This document shows positions 27,233 through 35,155 of a stretch of DNA of 64,000 nucleotides, piece by piece. The translations under genes and the position numbers were made by a program. The stretch is from JAAXKN01 sp036261625 (GTDB taxonomy: Bacteria; Bacteroidota; Ignavibacteria; Ignavibacteriales; SURF-24). Under the pieces are notes generated by a model, which had not been told where the DNA came from, searched no databases, and saw nothing but the letters and a program-made list of their open reading frames with translations. Position 1 is the first letter of the stretch. Every line of letters begins with the position of its first letter. Where the stretch lies: contig DATAKL010000019.1 in assembly GCA_036261625.1 (NCBI GenBank), forward strand, positions 39,441 through 103,440. Direction: 5' to 3'.

Positions 27233-28060
27233 TTGAAAGTGAAAATAAGCTATTTCCTGCTCCTGTTAATAATTCCGTTTATGCATATAAAGGCTCAGGA
27301 CGGACTGGTTAGAGATTATTACGATAACGGACACATGAAATCGGCAATATATTATGCCAACGATATTCTCCACGGGACAGCCAGGTGGTTCTATGAAAAC
27401 GGAGTCCTGAAGGAGGAGAAAAACTACGAAATGGGGAAGCTGAACGGCTGGATTAAAACCTGGTACGAAAACAGCGCCCCGAAGCTGGAACTCTTCATTA
27501 AAGACGGCAAACGCGACGGCATTGCAAAGGAATATTACGACAACGGCGGCCTTAAGACCTATATGGTCTATGTTGAGGGGGTTCTGAAGGAAAAGAAGGA
27601 ATACGGCTACGACGTTACTCTTCAGCCGCCTACACCGGAAGGCCATACCAACGACATGCTTATGAGAGGAGGGGCCAGGAAGAATACCGTTTCCTCAGCT
27701 GACAGTCCTGCCCCCGGAGCCGAAAACCTGATTAAGGATAATTCTTCTAAAAATGACCAGAATGAGTATTTCCTTGCCGTTGAGGAATACCCCCAGCCCG
27801 TTGGCGGAATGGATGCAATTATCTCAAAACTCGTCTATCCTGTAAATGCCCGCAATGCCCGCATTGAAGGGGAGGTAATTGTAAGAGCTTATATCGATGA
27901 GGCAGGAGCGGTTTCAAAAGCCGAAGTTGTCAAGGGAGTCGGATTCGGACTTAATGAAGCGGCCCTGGAGGCTGTAAAGCAGACTATGTTCCATCCGGGA
28001 AGACAGAACGGAAAACCGGTTAAAACTCAGATCGTGATACCTGTTAACTTTAAGTTGTAA
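27233..28060 (+). CDS. Secreted MORN-repeat protein with TonB C-terminal domain
   Basis: A 275-residue protein. An N-terminal signal peptide (ending HIKAQD) is followed by about four MORN-type repeats (YYDNGHMKSA, WFYENGVLKEEKNYE, TWYENSAPKLELFIKDGK, YYDNGGLKTYMVY). After a linker comes a TonB-C domain (YPVNARNARIEGEVIVRAY, VVKGVGFGLNEAALEAV, HPGRQNGKPVKTQIVIP). It lacks the cytoplasmic segment and proline-rich spacer of a classical TonB, so it may act as a periplasmic binding or scaffold protein. Start is TTG at 27233 or GTG at 27239. Confidence 0.8.
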   Translation: MKVKISYFLLLLIIPFMHIKAQDGLVRDYYDNGHMKSAIYYANDILHGTARWFYENGVLKEEKNYEMGKLNGWIKTWYENSAPKLELFIKDGKRDGIAKEYYDNGGLKTYMVYVEGVLKEKKEYGYDVTLQPPTPEGHTNDMLMRGGARKNTVSSADSPAPGAENLIKDNSSKNDQNEYFLAVEEYPQPVGGMDAIISKLVYPVNARNARIEGEVIVRAYIDEAGAVSKAEVVKGVGFGLNEAALEAVKQTMFHPGRQNGKPVKTQIVIPVNFKL

Positions 28061-28103
28061 AGGTAAGTTTTAAGTTTTGAATTTTAAGTTTTAAGTTGAA
28101 TAT

Positions 28104-28156
28104 GCCGGAAGTAAATATGGATTATATTCCCATGTTCACTTCCGGCTTTCTTTTTT
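28104..28156 (+). terminator. Intrinsic terminator after the MORN/TonB gene
   Basis: GCCGGAAGT (28104-28112) pairs with ACTTCCGGC (28138-28146), followed by TTTCTTTTTT. Just upstream (28,065-28,098) are three imperfect copies of TTTTAAGTT of unknown meaning. Confidence 0.8.
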
Positions 28157-28242
28157 AGGGCAAACATACCGCATAAACGTTTTAATTCTCTTCATTTTTA
28201 TTTAGTTTTGAAATGCTTTCTTTAAAAATCCGGAGAATTAGA

Positions 28243-30030
28243 ATGAAACCTCTCTTACTACTGTTAACTGTAATTTCAGTATGCTTTTTAAGCTTAAGAA
28301 ACCCTGCTTTGGCGCAGGAGTTTGATAAAAGGTCAGCAATATTTGTTTCTGAACCTTACCAGGATACCACTTTTACCTCATCGGCACATTACGGCATTTC
28401 TGCCGGCACTTTGCCCGGCAGCAGGGTTGCAATCAACGGAAAAGCCTTTAAGGTCTATCCCTCGGGCGCCTTTGCAGGATTACTGGACCTGGAGGTTGGC
28501 CAAAATCCTTTTACAATAACTTCCGAACTTCCTTCAGGAGAGATACTGAAGAAATCTTTTTTAATCATCAGAAATAAGCCGCTTGAAACCACTCCTGGCG
28601 ACTCACTTGTAATTGAAGACGCCATGATGGAACCTTCACGCGAACTCTGGCTTTCGGACGGCGACATTCTGAACCTTAGAATTAAAGGCACTCCGGGCTG
28701 CAAGGCTTTCTTCGGAAGCGGTAACGGGAAATGGCTCGATATGACAGAAATGCCTGAGACTGAAACAAACGGCCTGCGCGGCATTTACCAGGGGATCTAT
28801 AAAATAAGACCAAATGAAACCGTGCTCCCCATTGCTATAACTTTTAAGCTTGTGGACTCTACAGGTAAAAGCGTTACAAAAGTCTCAAAGGCAAAGTTTG
28901 CCGTAAGGACCGGGGATTTCCCGATGATAGGGCTCACAAAAGGGGATCGCCCTTACCTTAATTACGGGCTTGGAGAAGACCGCCTTGGAGGAGCCAAGAT
29001 GGGATTTCTTAATGCCGGAATTAAACTTAAAATTAACGGTAAATCAGGCAATCAGTTCAGGGTACAACTGAGCCATAGCCTCGAGGCATGGATTCCTGAA
29101 GATCAGGTCGAAATCCTACCTCCGGGAACATTTCAGCCTTACTCACTTACTTCCTCATGGAATGTTTACGGCGATGACAAGTACGACTACGTTTCTGTTG
29201 GACTAAGTGAAAAACTCCCTTACACCTCAGTGCAGGACCCGATAAATCACCGGCTCATTGTGGATGTATACGGGGCAGTTGCAAACTCCAACTGGCTTAC
29301 GCAGCATTTAACGACAAAGGAAATTAAGAATGTTTACTATGAACAGCCCGACAAGGATGTCTTCAGAATAATTATTGAGCTTAAGCATAAGCAGAGCTGG
29401 GGTTACGGAATTGACTACAGCGGGCGTAATCTTATAATAAAAATAAAAAGACAGCCTGAAAAGCTTGACTTAGGGAATCTCACCTTTGTTCTTGATGCCG
29501 GGCACGGCGGTGAAAGCCTGGGAGCTGTGGGGGGAACAGGTTCACAGGAAAAGAATATTAACCTTTCCACAGTGCTTCATCTTAAGAATCTTCTGGAAAA
29601 TGAAGGTGCAAAAGTTATTCTTACACGCAAAGACGACAGCAATGTCCCGAACAGTCAAAGGGTCAGGACAATCATAAACTCAGGCGCAGACATTCTCATA
29701 AGCATTCATTCCAATGCACCGGGTTCAGCTTCGGATCCAGAGAAGGTCAGGGGAATCAGCACCTATTACAAATATATCGCATTCAGGCCTCTGTCAACAT
29801 TTATTTACAATCAGGTATTAAAGACCGGGCTTGAGCCTTTCGGCAACGTAGGAAGCTTTAACTTTACGCTCAATTCACCCACAGAACTGCCCAGTGTGCT
29901 TGTGGAACAGGCCTTTATGTCAAACCCCGAAGACGAAATGAAACTTATGGATGACACCTTCCGCGAGGAGTTGGCAAAAAAAATTGTAAAAGGAGTTGAG
30001 GATTTTCTGGAATATTGCGAAGAAAATTGA
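28243..30030 (+). CDS. N-acetylmuramoyl-L-alanine amidase (amidase_3)
   Basis: A 595-residue exported enzyme that cleaves the amide bond between MurNAc and the stem peptide. The start at 28243 gives a clear signal peptide (MKPLLLLLTVISVCFLSL) and has GGAG upstream. The N-terminal ~400 residues are beta-rich, with an AMIN-like segment (YVSVGLSEKLPYTSVQDP; VDVYGAV). The C-terminal amidase_3 domain has VLDAGHGGES (zinc His), TRKDD, SIHSNA (second His) and VEQAFMSNPEDE (catalytic Glu). It likely acts in cell separation or wall turnover. Confidence 0.9.
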   Translation: MKPLLLLLTVISVCFLSLRNPALAQEFDKRSAIFVSEPYQDTTFTSSAHYGISAGTLPGSRVAINGKAFKVYPSGAFAGLLDLEVGQNPFTITSELPSGEILKKSFLIIRNKPLETTPGDSLVIEDAMMEPSRELWLSDGDILNLRIKGTPGCKAFFGSGNGKWLDMTEMPETETNGLRGIYQGIYKIRPNETVLPIAITFKLVDSTGKSVTKVSKAKFAVRTGDFPMIGLTKGDRPYLNYGLGEDRLGGAKMGFLNAGIKLKINGKSGNQFRVQLSHSLEAWIPEDQVEILPPGTFQPYSLTSSWNVYGDDKYDYVSVGLSEKLPYTSVQDPINHRLIVDVYGAVANSNWLTQHLTTKEIKNVYYEQPDKDVFRIIIELKHKQSWGYGIDYSGRNLIIKIKRQPEKLDLGNLTFVLDAGHGGESLGAVGGTGSQEKNINLSTVLHLKNLLENEGAKVILTRKDDSNVPNSQRVRTIINSGADILISIHSNAPGSASDPEKVRGISTYYKYIAFRPLSTFIYNQVLKTGLEPFGNVGSFNFTLNSPTELPSVLVEQAFMSNPEDEMKLMDDTFREELAKKIVKGVEDFLEYCEEN

Positions 30031-30099
30031 ACCGGGGAGGTAAATTTTCAATAAACTTTACCGATAATGACATTAGGATTTTTATAACTTGGAGGGTAT

Positions 30100-31392
30100 T
30101 TGTCATTACGGATACTAATTGGCGACAGGGATAAAGACACAAGAAGCATAATAAAACAGATAATAAACAGCTCATTAAAATGTAAGTTTACTGAAAAAGA
30201 AGAAGTAAGGGAATTCATAACAGCAGCAATAAATCAGGATTTCGACCTTGCGATACTGGACCTGGATATACAGCCGCAGAACAATGAAAAAATTATAAGC
30301 GTTATCAGAAGTGTTCATTCCAATGATAAGCTGCCTATAGTAATTCTGGCAAGCGCACTGGATAAGGAAAAGATAATAGGGCTCTTAAGGCTTGGAATTG
30401 CCGATATAATCTTAAAACCGATATACCAGAATTCGGCATCAGACAAGCTAAAGAACCTGCTGAGGACGATTTCCGCCAGGAAAACTGACAGCGGTTTGGA
30501 AGATCCTGTTGAAGAAGCTGATGAGGGTTCAGATACTTCAGGAAAAGGAAAGTTTCTTCTTGTAGATCATGATAAAGGATTCCGTGCACAGTTTATGCAC
30601 CTTTTCGGCGACAAGTATGAGGTCATTTCTGCAGACAACGGGCAGGAAGGGCTTCAGCTTTTTGAAAAGTTAAGGCCCGAGTACGTGTTTGTTGGGGAGC
30701 ACCTGAAACTAATTAACGAAAGGGCAATGGTGCAGAAGATAAGGTCCATGCCAGGGGGCTCTGAGGTTAAGGTATATTTTTTCTCAACGGTCTTAAAATC
30801 CACTGCCATGAAAAGCAATCTTTTTAATGGAGTAGTGGAAAAGACTGCTGCAATAGATACTTTCCACAAGGAATTCCGGAAAGTTGTCTTTGGGGAAGAG
30901 ACAAGTCTTTTCCAGAAGGCCGGCAAGGTGCTAAGGACAGAACTGGCGCCGCATTTGGGTTCGATAGCGCAAGCAGAGTTCCTGCATTTAGTAGGAATGG
31001 AGTCCGGAATTATTCCTCAGACGAGCAATGTAAAAATTGCCAATGAGATTCTGGCCTATATTGAGCTTATTGATCAGAAGCAGGAGGTATCCGTTACCAT
31101 TGGGCTTTTTGGATCATCAAATGACATGCTTCTGATTGCCGAAAAGATAACCGGGGCTCCTACGCCTTTTAACAGCAAGGCCATTGAAGCCATAGGCAGT
31201 CTGATAGAGTCGGTGGGTCAAAAGGTAAATTATATTTTATCTAAGAGCGGAATAACCTTTAATCCACAGGCTTACAAGGTAAACAACCGACTTGAGAACA
31301 AACTCAATTACGACTGGGATATTGAAGCTGTACTGAAAGGTCCATCAAATGAGTTTTATAAAGTAGGTGCATACTGTTCAAAGTTTGTCTGA
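30100..31392 (+). CDS. Two-receiver response regulator with CheX-like output domain
   Basis: A 430-residue cytosolic protein. The first receiver domain (1-125) has acidic residues in IGDRDKD, a phospho-acceptor in LAILDLDIQP and the lysine in ILKPIY. The second (about 148-265) keeps the fold (GKFLLVDHDKGFRAQF) but has YVFVGEHL where the phospho-aspartate should be, so it is probably not phosphorylated. The last ~150 residues resemble the CheC/CheX phosphatase fold (SKAIEAIGSLIESVGQKVN). The start is TTG at 30100 behind a strong GGAGGG. No kinase gene is adjacent. Confidence 0.75.
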   Translation: MSLRILIGDRDKDTRSIIKQIINSSLKCKFTEKEEVREFITAAINQDFDLAILDLDIQPQNNEKIISVIRSVHSNDKLPIVILASALDKEKIIGLLRLGIADIILKPIYQNSASDKLKNLLRTISARKTDSGLEDPVEEADEGSDTSGKGKFLLVDHDKGFRAQFMHLFGDKYEVISADNGQEGLQLFEKLRPEYVFVGEHLKLINERAMVQKIRSMPGGSEVKVYFFSTVLKSTAMKSNLFNGVVEKTAAIDTFHKEFRKVVFGEETSLFQKAGKVLRTELAPHLGSIAQAEFLHLVGMESGIIPQTSNVKIANEILAYIELIDQKQEVSVTIGLFGSSNDMLLIAEKITGAPTPFNSKAIEAIGSLIESVGQKVNYILSKSGITFNPQAYKVNNRLENKLNYDWDIEAVLKGPSNEFYKVGAYCSKFV

Positions 31393-31428
31393 GACGAGAA
31401 AAAACATTGGGTTTAAGTAAAAAGCAGG

Positions 31429-31459
31429 TTGACAAACGGGTTAAACTTCTTTAAATTTG
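31429..31459 (+). promoter_or_regulatory. Promoter of tRNA-Ala
   Basis: TTGACA (31429-31434), 17 bases, TAAATTTG (31452-31459), which fits the Bacteroidota TAnnTTTG element with a TTG 20 bases upstream. Transcription would begin about 25 bases before the tRNA. A phage promoter at 35,914 has the same layout. Confidence 0.65.
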
Positions 31460-31493
31460 TGGTATGATTTAGCGTCAGTTAAGTCATGCACCT

Positions 31494-31566
<73 letters not shown>

Positions 31567-31571
31567 CAAAA

Positions 31572-31605
31572 AAGGCCGAAAATTAAACGTTTTCGGCCTT
31601 TTTTT
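31572..31605 (+). terminator. Intrinsic terminator of tRNA-Ala
   Basis: AAGGCCGAAAA (31572-31582), loop TTAAACG, TTTTCGGCCTT (31590-31600), then TTTTT. It starts five bases after the tRNA and is a perfect eleven-base stem. It may lie on the phage side of the attachment site and so could be phage-supplied. Confidence 0.9.
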
Positions 31606-31632
31606 ATGCCCTGTCCGTTATCATAAAAAAGT

Positions 31633-31661
31633 GGGACCGAATTGGGACCGTTTCGGGACCG
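31633..31661. repeat. Three direct repeats beside the attachment region
   Basis: GGGACCG occurs at 31633-31639, 31644-31650 and 31655-31661, a regular 11-base period, or about one helical turn. The array lies between the tRNA terminator and the integrase stop, where lambda-type integrases have arm-binding sites. Function is inferred from spacing and place. Confidence 0.5.
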
Positions 31662-31675
31662 TTTGTGCCAAAATA

Positions 31676-32878
31676 TTACTCATTCTTGTCGGTTTTCTGC
31701 TTGTTTTTAATCGATTTTGGGGTGATCTCTTCAGCGGCATTTAAGGAATCAAGCGGTCGGTCGGTGAAAGTTTCAGATATAATCCCGCCTATTCTTTTTA
31801 TTTCCATGTTAATATAATACTTCATCGTGGTTTTGATGTTCTTATGCCTCATGGCCGCCATCAAGTCGAGGGGGCGCATTCCGTTGTTTGCAAGCTTGCT
31901 GCCGAAAGTTCTCCGGATGTCGTGCAGGCAGTAGCTCATGCCAAGGCGCTTCATGGCCCGAGGAAAGAACTTAAGGCCGTCTTCAGTATAACTGAAAATC
32001 TTCCCGGATCTTTTCCTAATAGGGTCCAGGAGCTCACGAATCTGGGGGATGAGGTCTATATAGTCATCCCTGTCTTCTTTTTCATTACGGACCTTTATAA
32101 TCCCCTGAGCGTAGTTGATATTCTCCCACTTGAGGCTTACAGCTTCGCCGGTCCTAAGACCTGTTAGCTGCAGGAGCTTAATAAATCTCAGCTGCTCTTC
32201 GCGGGCCAGCTTCTCAGTTTCCCGTTCGTCCTTTTCGTCAGTTCTTTTGACGTTTGAGAAGAACTTATAAATTTTATCAAAGTCTTCATCCGGAATAGTG
32301 ACGATCATGTTCTTTTTGCCTTCCATGTGGGAGAAAGGATTTTCCGACACGTATTTCTTCTCCACGAGGAAGTCGAACAGGATCTTCATGTGGTTATTAT
32401 AGGTGGCAATGGTGTTTTCACTTCGCTCGACCGGCGGCCGGGCCTCTCTTAGCCTTTTCTCTTCATCTGTTTCACCTTCCTTGGCAGGGAAGGGTTTTAT
32501 TTTCATCCCTTCCTTGAATTTTTCAACGTCCTCGTGTGTAACCTCATAGACCTTCTTTTCTCCGCCTATAATCCTTGAGAACTCCTTAAAAGCGCTCTCA
32601 TAAACGTCCATGCTGTTAGTTTTAAGCTTCTGCTTTTTCTTATGGTCCTTAAAGGTCTCCATGGCTTCTATTATGGAGAGGGGAACGAAGCGGCCGATCT
32701 CATACATGCCGCGCATCAGCTCAGCTTCCTTCTGAATGGCTATGCCGTTAGCAAGATTTTTGTTCTCCCTTGTGGCTTTGAGCCTGAGACCTTCTTTGTG
32801 TCTTTTCCCTTTTTCACGGTAACACAGGTATAAATATCCATCACGCTCTCTTATAAATGCGAGTCTTCTTTTAGCCAT
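31676..32878 (-). CDS. int: Tyrosine site-specific integrase
   Basis: A 400-residue phage recombinase. The start used is ATG at 32878 (MAKRRLAFIRERDG), because the longer frame begins with TTG and would overlap the upstream gene. An N-terminal arm-binding region is followed by a SAM-like core-binding domain (about 70-200) and the catalytic domain with Arg in LTGLRTGEAVSLKW, His-x-x-Arg in LHDIRRTFGSKLANNG, His in AMRHKNIKTTMKYY and the nucleophile Tyr in the same segment. It catalyses integration at, and with accessory proteins excision from, the tRNA-Ala site. It is the last gene of the leftward lysogeny arm. Confidence 0.93.
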   Translation of the reverse strand: MAKRRLAFIRERDGYLYLCYREKGKRHKEGLRLKATRENKNLANGIAIQKEAELMRGMYEIGRFVPLSIIEAMETFKDHKKKQKLKTNSMDVYESAFKEFSRIIGGEKKVYEVTHEDVEKFKEGMKIKPFPAKEGETDEEKRLREARPPVERSENTIATYNNHMKILFDFLVEKKYVSENPFSHMEGKKNMIVTIPDEDFDKIYKFFSNVKRTDEKDERETEKLAREEQLRFIKLLQLTGLRTGEAVSLKWENINYAQGIIKVRNEKEDRDDYIDLIPQIRELLDPIRKRSGKIFSYTEDGLKFFPRAMKRLGMSYCLHDIRRTFGSKLANNGMRPLDLMAAMRHKNIKTTMKYYINMEIKRIGGIISETFTDRPLDSLNAAEEITPKSIKNKQKTDKNE

Positions 32879-32882
32879 AATA

Positions 32883-33701
32883 TTATTCGGCGCCTTTCTG
32901 CTTTTCCTCAATGTCGGTCATATTTATCGGCTTTACTTTCCTGAAAATTGCAATAGGTGTAATGCTGATGGCGCTTTGTGGAATAATTAAATTTTTGATA
33001 GCATCTATATTTTTTTGGCCATATCCAAACAATGAATTTTCTTCAACCTCGAAGTATTCATCTGAAAAATTCTTAAACCCGATTAAAAACACATCAGTAA
33101 TACCTTTACTGCCGTACTTCAGGTAGTAACTCGATACAGGGTCATCCATGTACTGTTCCTTGATAGTCCCTGCATAATATGAACCATCGGACTTTAATAA
33201 ATATGTGGCGTCAATGGGCATTTTCTGGATAAAATTCTTCATAATGGTTGTGAAGCTTTTCAGATTCTTTATATCCTTGGATTTTTGCCCCTGTCCTGCA
33301 AAGGCCAGCATGCTTTCAATGCTGGAAACTGATAAGTCTAATATCATTTTATCCATCATTAAAAGTGAACCTTCTATAAGTACCAGGTCGCCATTTCCGG
33401 CCTGCATGGGATCTTTACTCACAAAGCCGTTCTCCATAAGAAAGGATAGTACGTCAGTGGTCGTAAGGTCGTGAGGATCAAATACATTTTTAGTCTGTTC
33501 GGAAAGCCCTTCTTTCAGAGTTTGCTCATATTTTAATACCTTAAGATCACCGCCGGTATTTTTTGCGAGAGATTCATCCGAAGACGAGGTTTTTTCAATT
33601 TTAGTCAGATGCCCGCTGAATACCTGGGCATAATAGGATGATATTTTAGAAAGGTCCTTATAGAGGAAGTCATACAATGAAACCGCTTGTCCGTCTGCCA
33701 T
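32883..33701 (-). CDS. Prophage cargo protein, possibly DUF6414-like
   Basis: A 272-residue soluble protein. The N terminus SLYDFLYKDLSKISSYYAQVFSG, and a middle region with FLMENGFVSKDPMQ and an aliphatic segment, are reminiscent of DUF6414 proteins; I am not certain of the match. There is no signal peptide or membrane helix. It sits directly upstream of int, four bases from the int start codon, and overlaps the next small gene by 32 bases, so the lysogen should express it. A role in lysogen fitness or exclusion of other phages is possible but unproven. Confidence 0.5.
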   Translation of the reverse strand: MADGQAVSLYDFLYKDLSKISSYYAQVFSGHLTKIEKTSSSDESLAKNTGGDLKVLKYEQTLKEGLSEQTKNVFDPHDLTTTDVLSFLMENGFVSKDPMQAGNGDLVLIEGSLLMMDKMILDLSVSSIESMLAFAGQGQKSKDIKNLKSFTTIMKNFIQKMPIDATYLLKSDGSYYAGTIKEQYMDDPVSSYYLKYGSKGITDVFLIGFKNFSDEYFEVEENSLFGYGQKNIDAIKNLIIPQSAISITPIAIFRKVKPINMTDIEEKQKGAE

Positions 33702-33882
33702 TTTTCTCTATCTCCTTTTTTATACGATCTTTTTCTTTCGAGAAGTTCTCGCTTGACTGCTCAATTTGTTTTTTTAAGCTGTCAAATGACTGGAGACAGA
33801 GTTTTTCGGCCTCTTTTGTGACTTTCTTGAAGTCTTCAAGAGTATCCTGGGTAACACGATATGTTTTCTTGCTTTTTGCCAT
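33670..33882 (-). CDS. Small coiled-coil protein of the lysogeny arm
   Basis: A 70-residue, highly charged protein with heptad-like spacing over most of its length (LEDFKKVTKEAEKLCLQSF; FSKEKDRIKKEIEKNGRR), so probably one long helix or coiled coil. The gene overlaps the start of the DUF6414-like gene by 32 bases, suggesting coupled translation and perhaps a complex. The upstream 73 bases contain two direct copies of TCAATATACT (33895-33904 and 33922-33931), which could be regulatory. The family is not recognised. Confidence 0.55.
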   Translation of the reverse strand: MAKSKKTYRVTQDTLEDFKKVTKEAEKLCLQSFDSLKKQIEQSSENFSKEKDRIKKEIEKNGRRTSGFIV

Positions 33883-33955
33883 ATAAACTCTATCTCAATA
33901 TACTTATCTTATTTTGATTTTTCAATATACTACCAGTGCTCTTTTTATGTTGCAA

Positions 33956-34144
33956 CTAAGGCTTTCTCTCCAGCACTATTATTTCAATTTTCCTGAGCTT
34001 GTCTTCCGGATCAGCCGGCCGCCTGGTCTGGATACTTACAATTCTTTTCTCGTTATGGGCATCCACAATCTCTTTCACCAGGTCAATAATATCTTCCGGG
34101 ATCTCGAAGGGCTCAGGCTTTTTATATAAAAGGTCGTTGTTCAT
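33956..34144 (-). CDS. Small hypothetical protein of the lysogeny arm
   Basis: A 62-residue acidic-to-neutral protein (MNNDLLYKKPEPFEIPEDI...) with an alpha-beta pattern: a helix around DIIDLVKEIVDAHNEK, a strand RIVSIQTRR and a C-terminal strand KIEIIVLE. No family is recognised. It lies nine bases downstream of the membrane zinc-ribbon gene on the same strand, with probable shared transcription. Confidence 0.45.
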   Translation of the reverse strand: MNNDLLYKKPEPFEIPEDIIDLVKEIVDAHNEKRIVSIQTRRPADPEDKLRKIEIIVLERKP

Positions 34145-34153
34145 TTGGATTTT

Positions 34154-34381
34154 CTAAACGTTCTGCCTACAATGCGGGCATAAAATTGCAGCTTTGTTAA
34201 TCAGTTCGGCGCAGTAAGGGCACTTTTTCCGATTCCCACGGCTGAGAAATATAATGGGAAGCCACAAAGGCCCTAAAAGCACGGTCATTATTAAGCTTAT
34301 GCAGCCTTCACCTTTCTTGCTTCCCACCATCACACCGATGATAATAGAAACTATCCAGAGTAATCCTATAAAAATATCCAT
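34154..34381 (-). CDS. Membrane protein with C-terminal zinc ribbon
   Basis: A 75-residue protein with two hydrophobic helices (about 3-20 and 27-46) and a C-terminal zinc ribbon (CPYCAELINKAAILCPHC). The arrangement resembles small membrane zinc-ribbon proteins common in bacteria, and its size and topology also recall phage superinfection-immunity proteins, though that is only an analogy. It is in the lysogeny arm between the lipoprotein and a small hypothetical gene. Confidence 0.6.
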   Translation of the reverse strand: MDIFIGLLWIVSIIIGVMVGSKKGEGCISLIMTVLLGPLWLPIIFLSRGNRKKCPYCAELINKAAILCPHCRQNV

Positions 34382-34394
34382 TTAAATACTCCTA

Positions 34395-35084
34395 TTACCA
34401 ACTGTTCCATTCGAAAGAGTTTCTATCTTTTATAACCAATGGAGGCAGCTCCGAACCTGGTAGCTGAGATAAAATAGAATATGCCATTATTTTGGCATAT
34501 TCCTCATACCCTTGGTTATGAGAAAAACCGGCAGCTTCAGAAACTACCTGTCCAATTATTTCCTGCATAACATCTCCATTTTCAAGATCTATCACAAGAC
34601 AGTGAGCCGATACATTCGCTGTCTTTGAAGTCTCTAAACCAGTGAGAAAATTATAGTTGATATTCTTCGACTCCGAATAGTCCAGAAGAGAGCAAAGCAG
34701 TGCATACCTCGTTCCCAGGGCTGAAGCTATCTCTCTAACTTTACCTCTGCTTAAAATAGATGTCTGTTTATAACCGGTAATCAGATCTTCGTAATCCTTT
34801 ACTTTAGAACATCTATTTAGGGAGTCCATTGTCTGTTCCCAAGTAAGTATTCTGCTATCATTAATTGCAGCTTTAAGGTTCTGATTTAGATAATCCCCAA
34901 GTGGCCGGCGATAGCCTTCTTGGCCCTGACCAGCAGTTATGGGAAGTAGGGCTAAACCACCAGATCGTAGCGTCTCTTTTGAAAATGAAGGATTAATATA
35001 CTGTGTTTTCGTAAAGTCTCTGATAGGTGCTGTACATGAAGCCAAGAAGATAGAACAAGCAAGTAATAAAATGCTTCTTTTCAT
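34395..35084 (-). CDS. Prophage-encoded lipoprotein
   Basis: A 229-residue protein with a lipoprotein signal (MKRSILLLACSIFLASC, Cys 17). The mature part has LALLPITAGQGQEGYRRPLG, ALGTRYALLCSLLDY and CLVIDLENGDVMQEIIGQVV, a pattern seen in proteins with a TolB-N/CsgG-like alpha-beta fold that read as periplasmic lipoproteins; the exact family is unassigned. Expression from the lysogen with lipid anchoring would fit a surface-changing or exclusion role. It follows the repressor gene in the same direction, with 71 bases between. Confidence 0.6.
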   Translation of the reverse strand: MKRSILLLACSIFLASCTAPIRDFTKTQYINPSFSKETLRSGGLALLPITAGQGQEGYRRPLGDYLNQNLKAAINDSRILTWEQTMDSLNRCSKVKDYEDLITGYKQTSILSRGKVREIASALGTRYALLCSLLDYSESKNINYNFLTGLETSKTANVSAHCLVIDLENGDVMQEIIGQVVSEAAGFSHNQGYEEYAKIMAYSILSQLPGSELPPLVIKDRNSFEWNSW

Positions 35085-35155
35085 ATAAACCCTCGTAGTA
35101 CTTTTATTTATGCAAAATTTATAAAGGCGATCAAATATATCTATTCGAATTGAGA

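Noticed and set aside
28065..28098. Repeated TTTTAAGTT run
   Set aside because: Short, AT-only and imperfect; not enough to call a functional repeat.
31463..31468. TATGAT as -10 of the tRNA promoter
   Set aside because: Its distance to TTGACA is 28 bases, too long; TAAATTTG at 31452 has the correct spacing.
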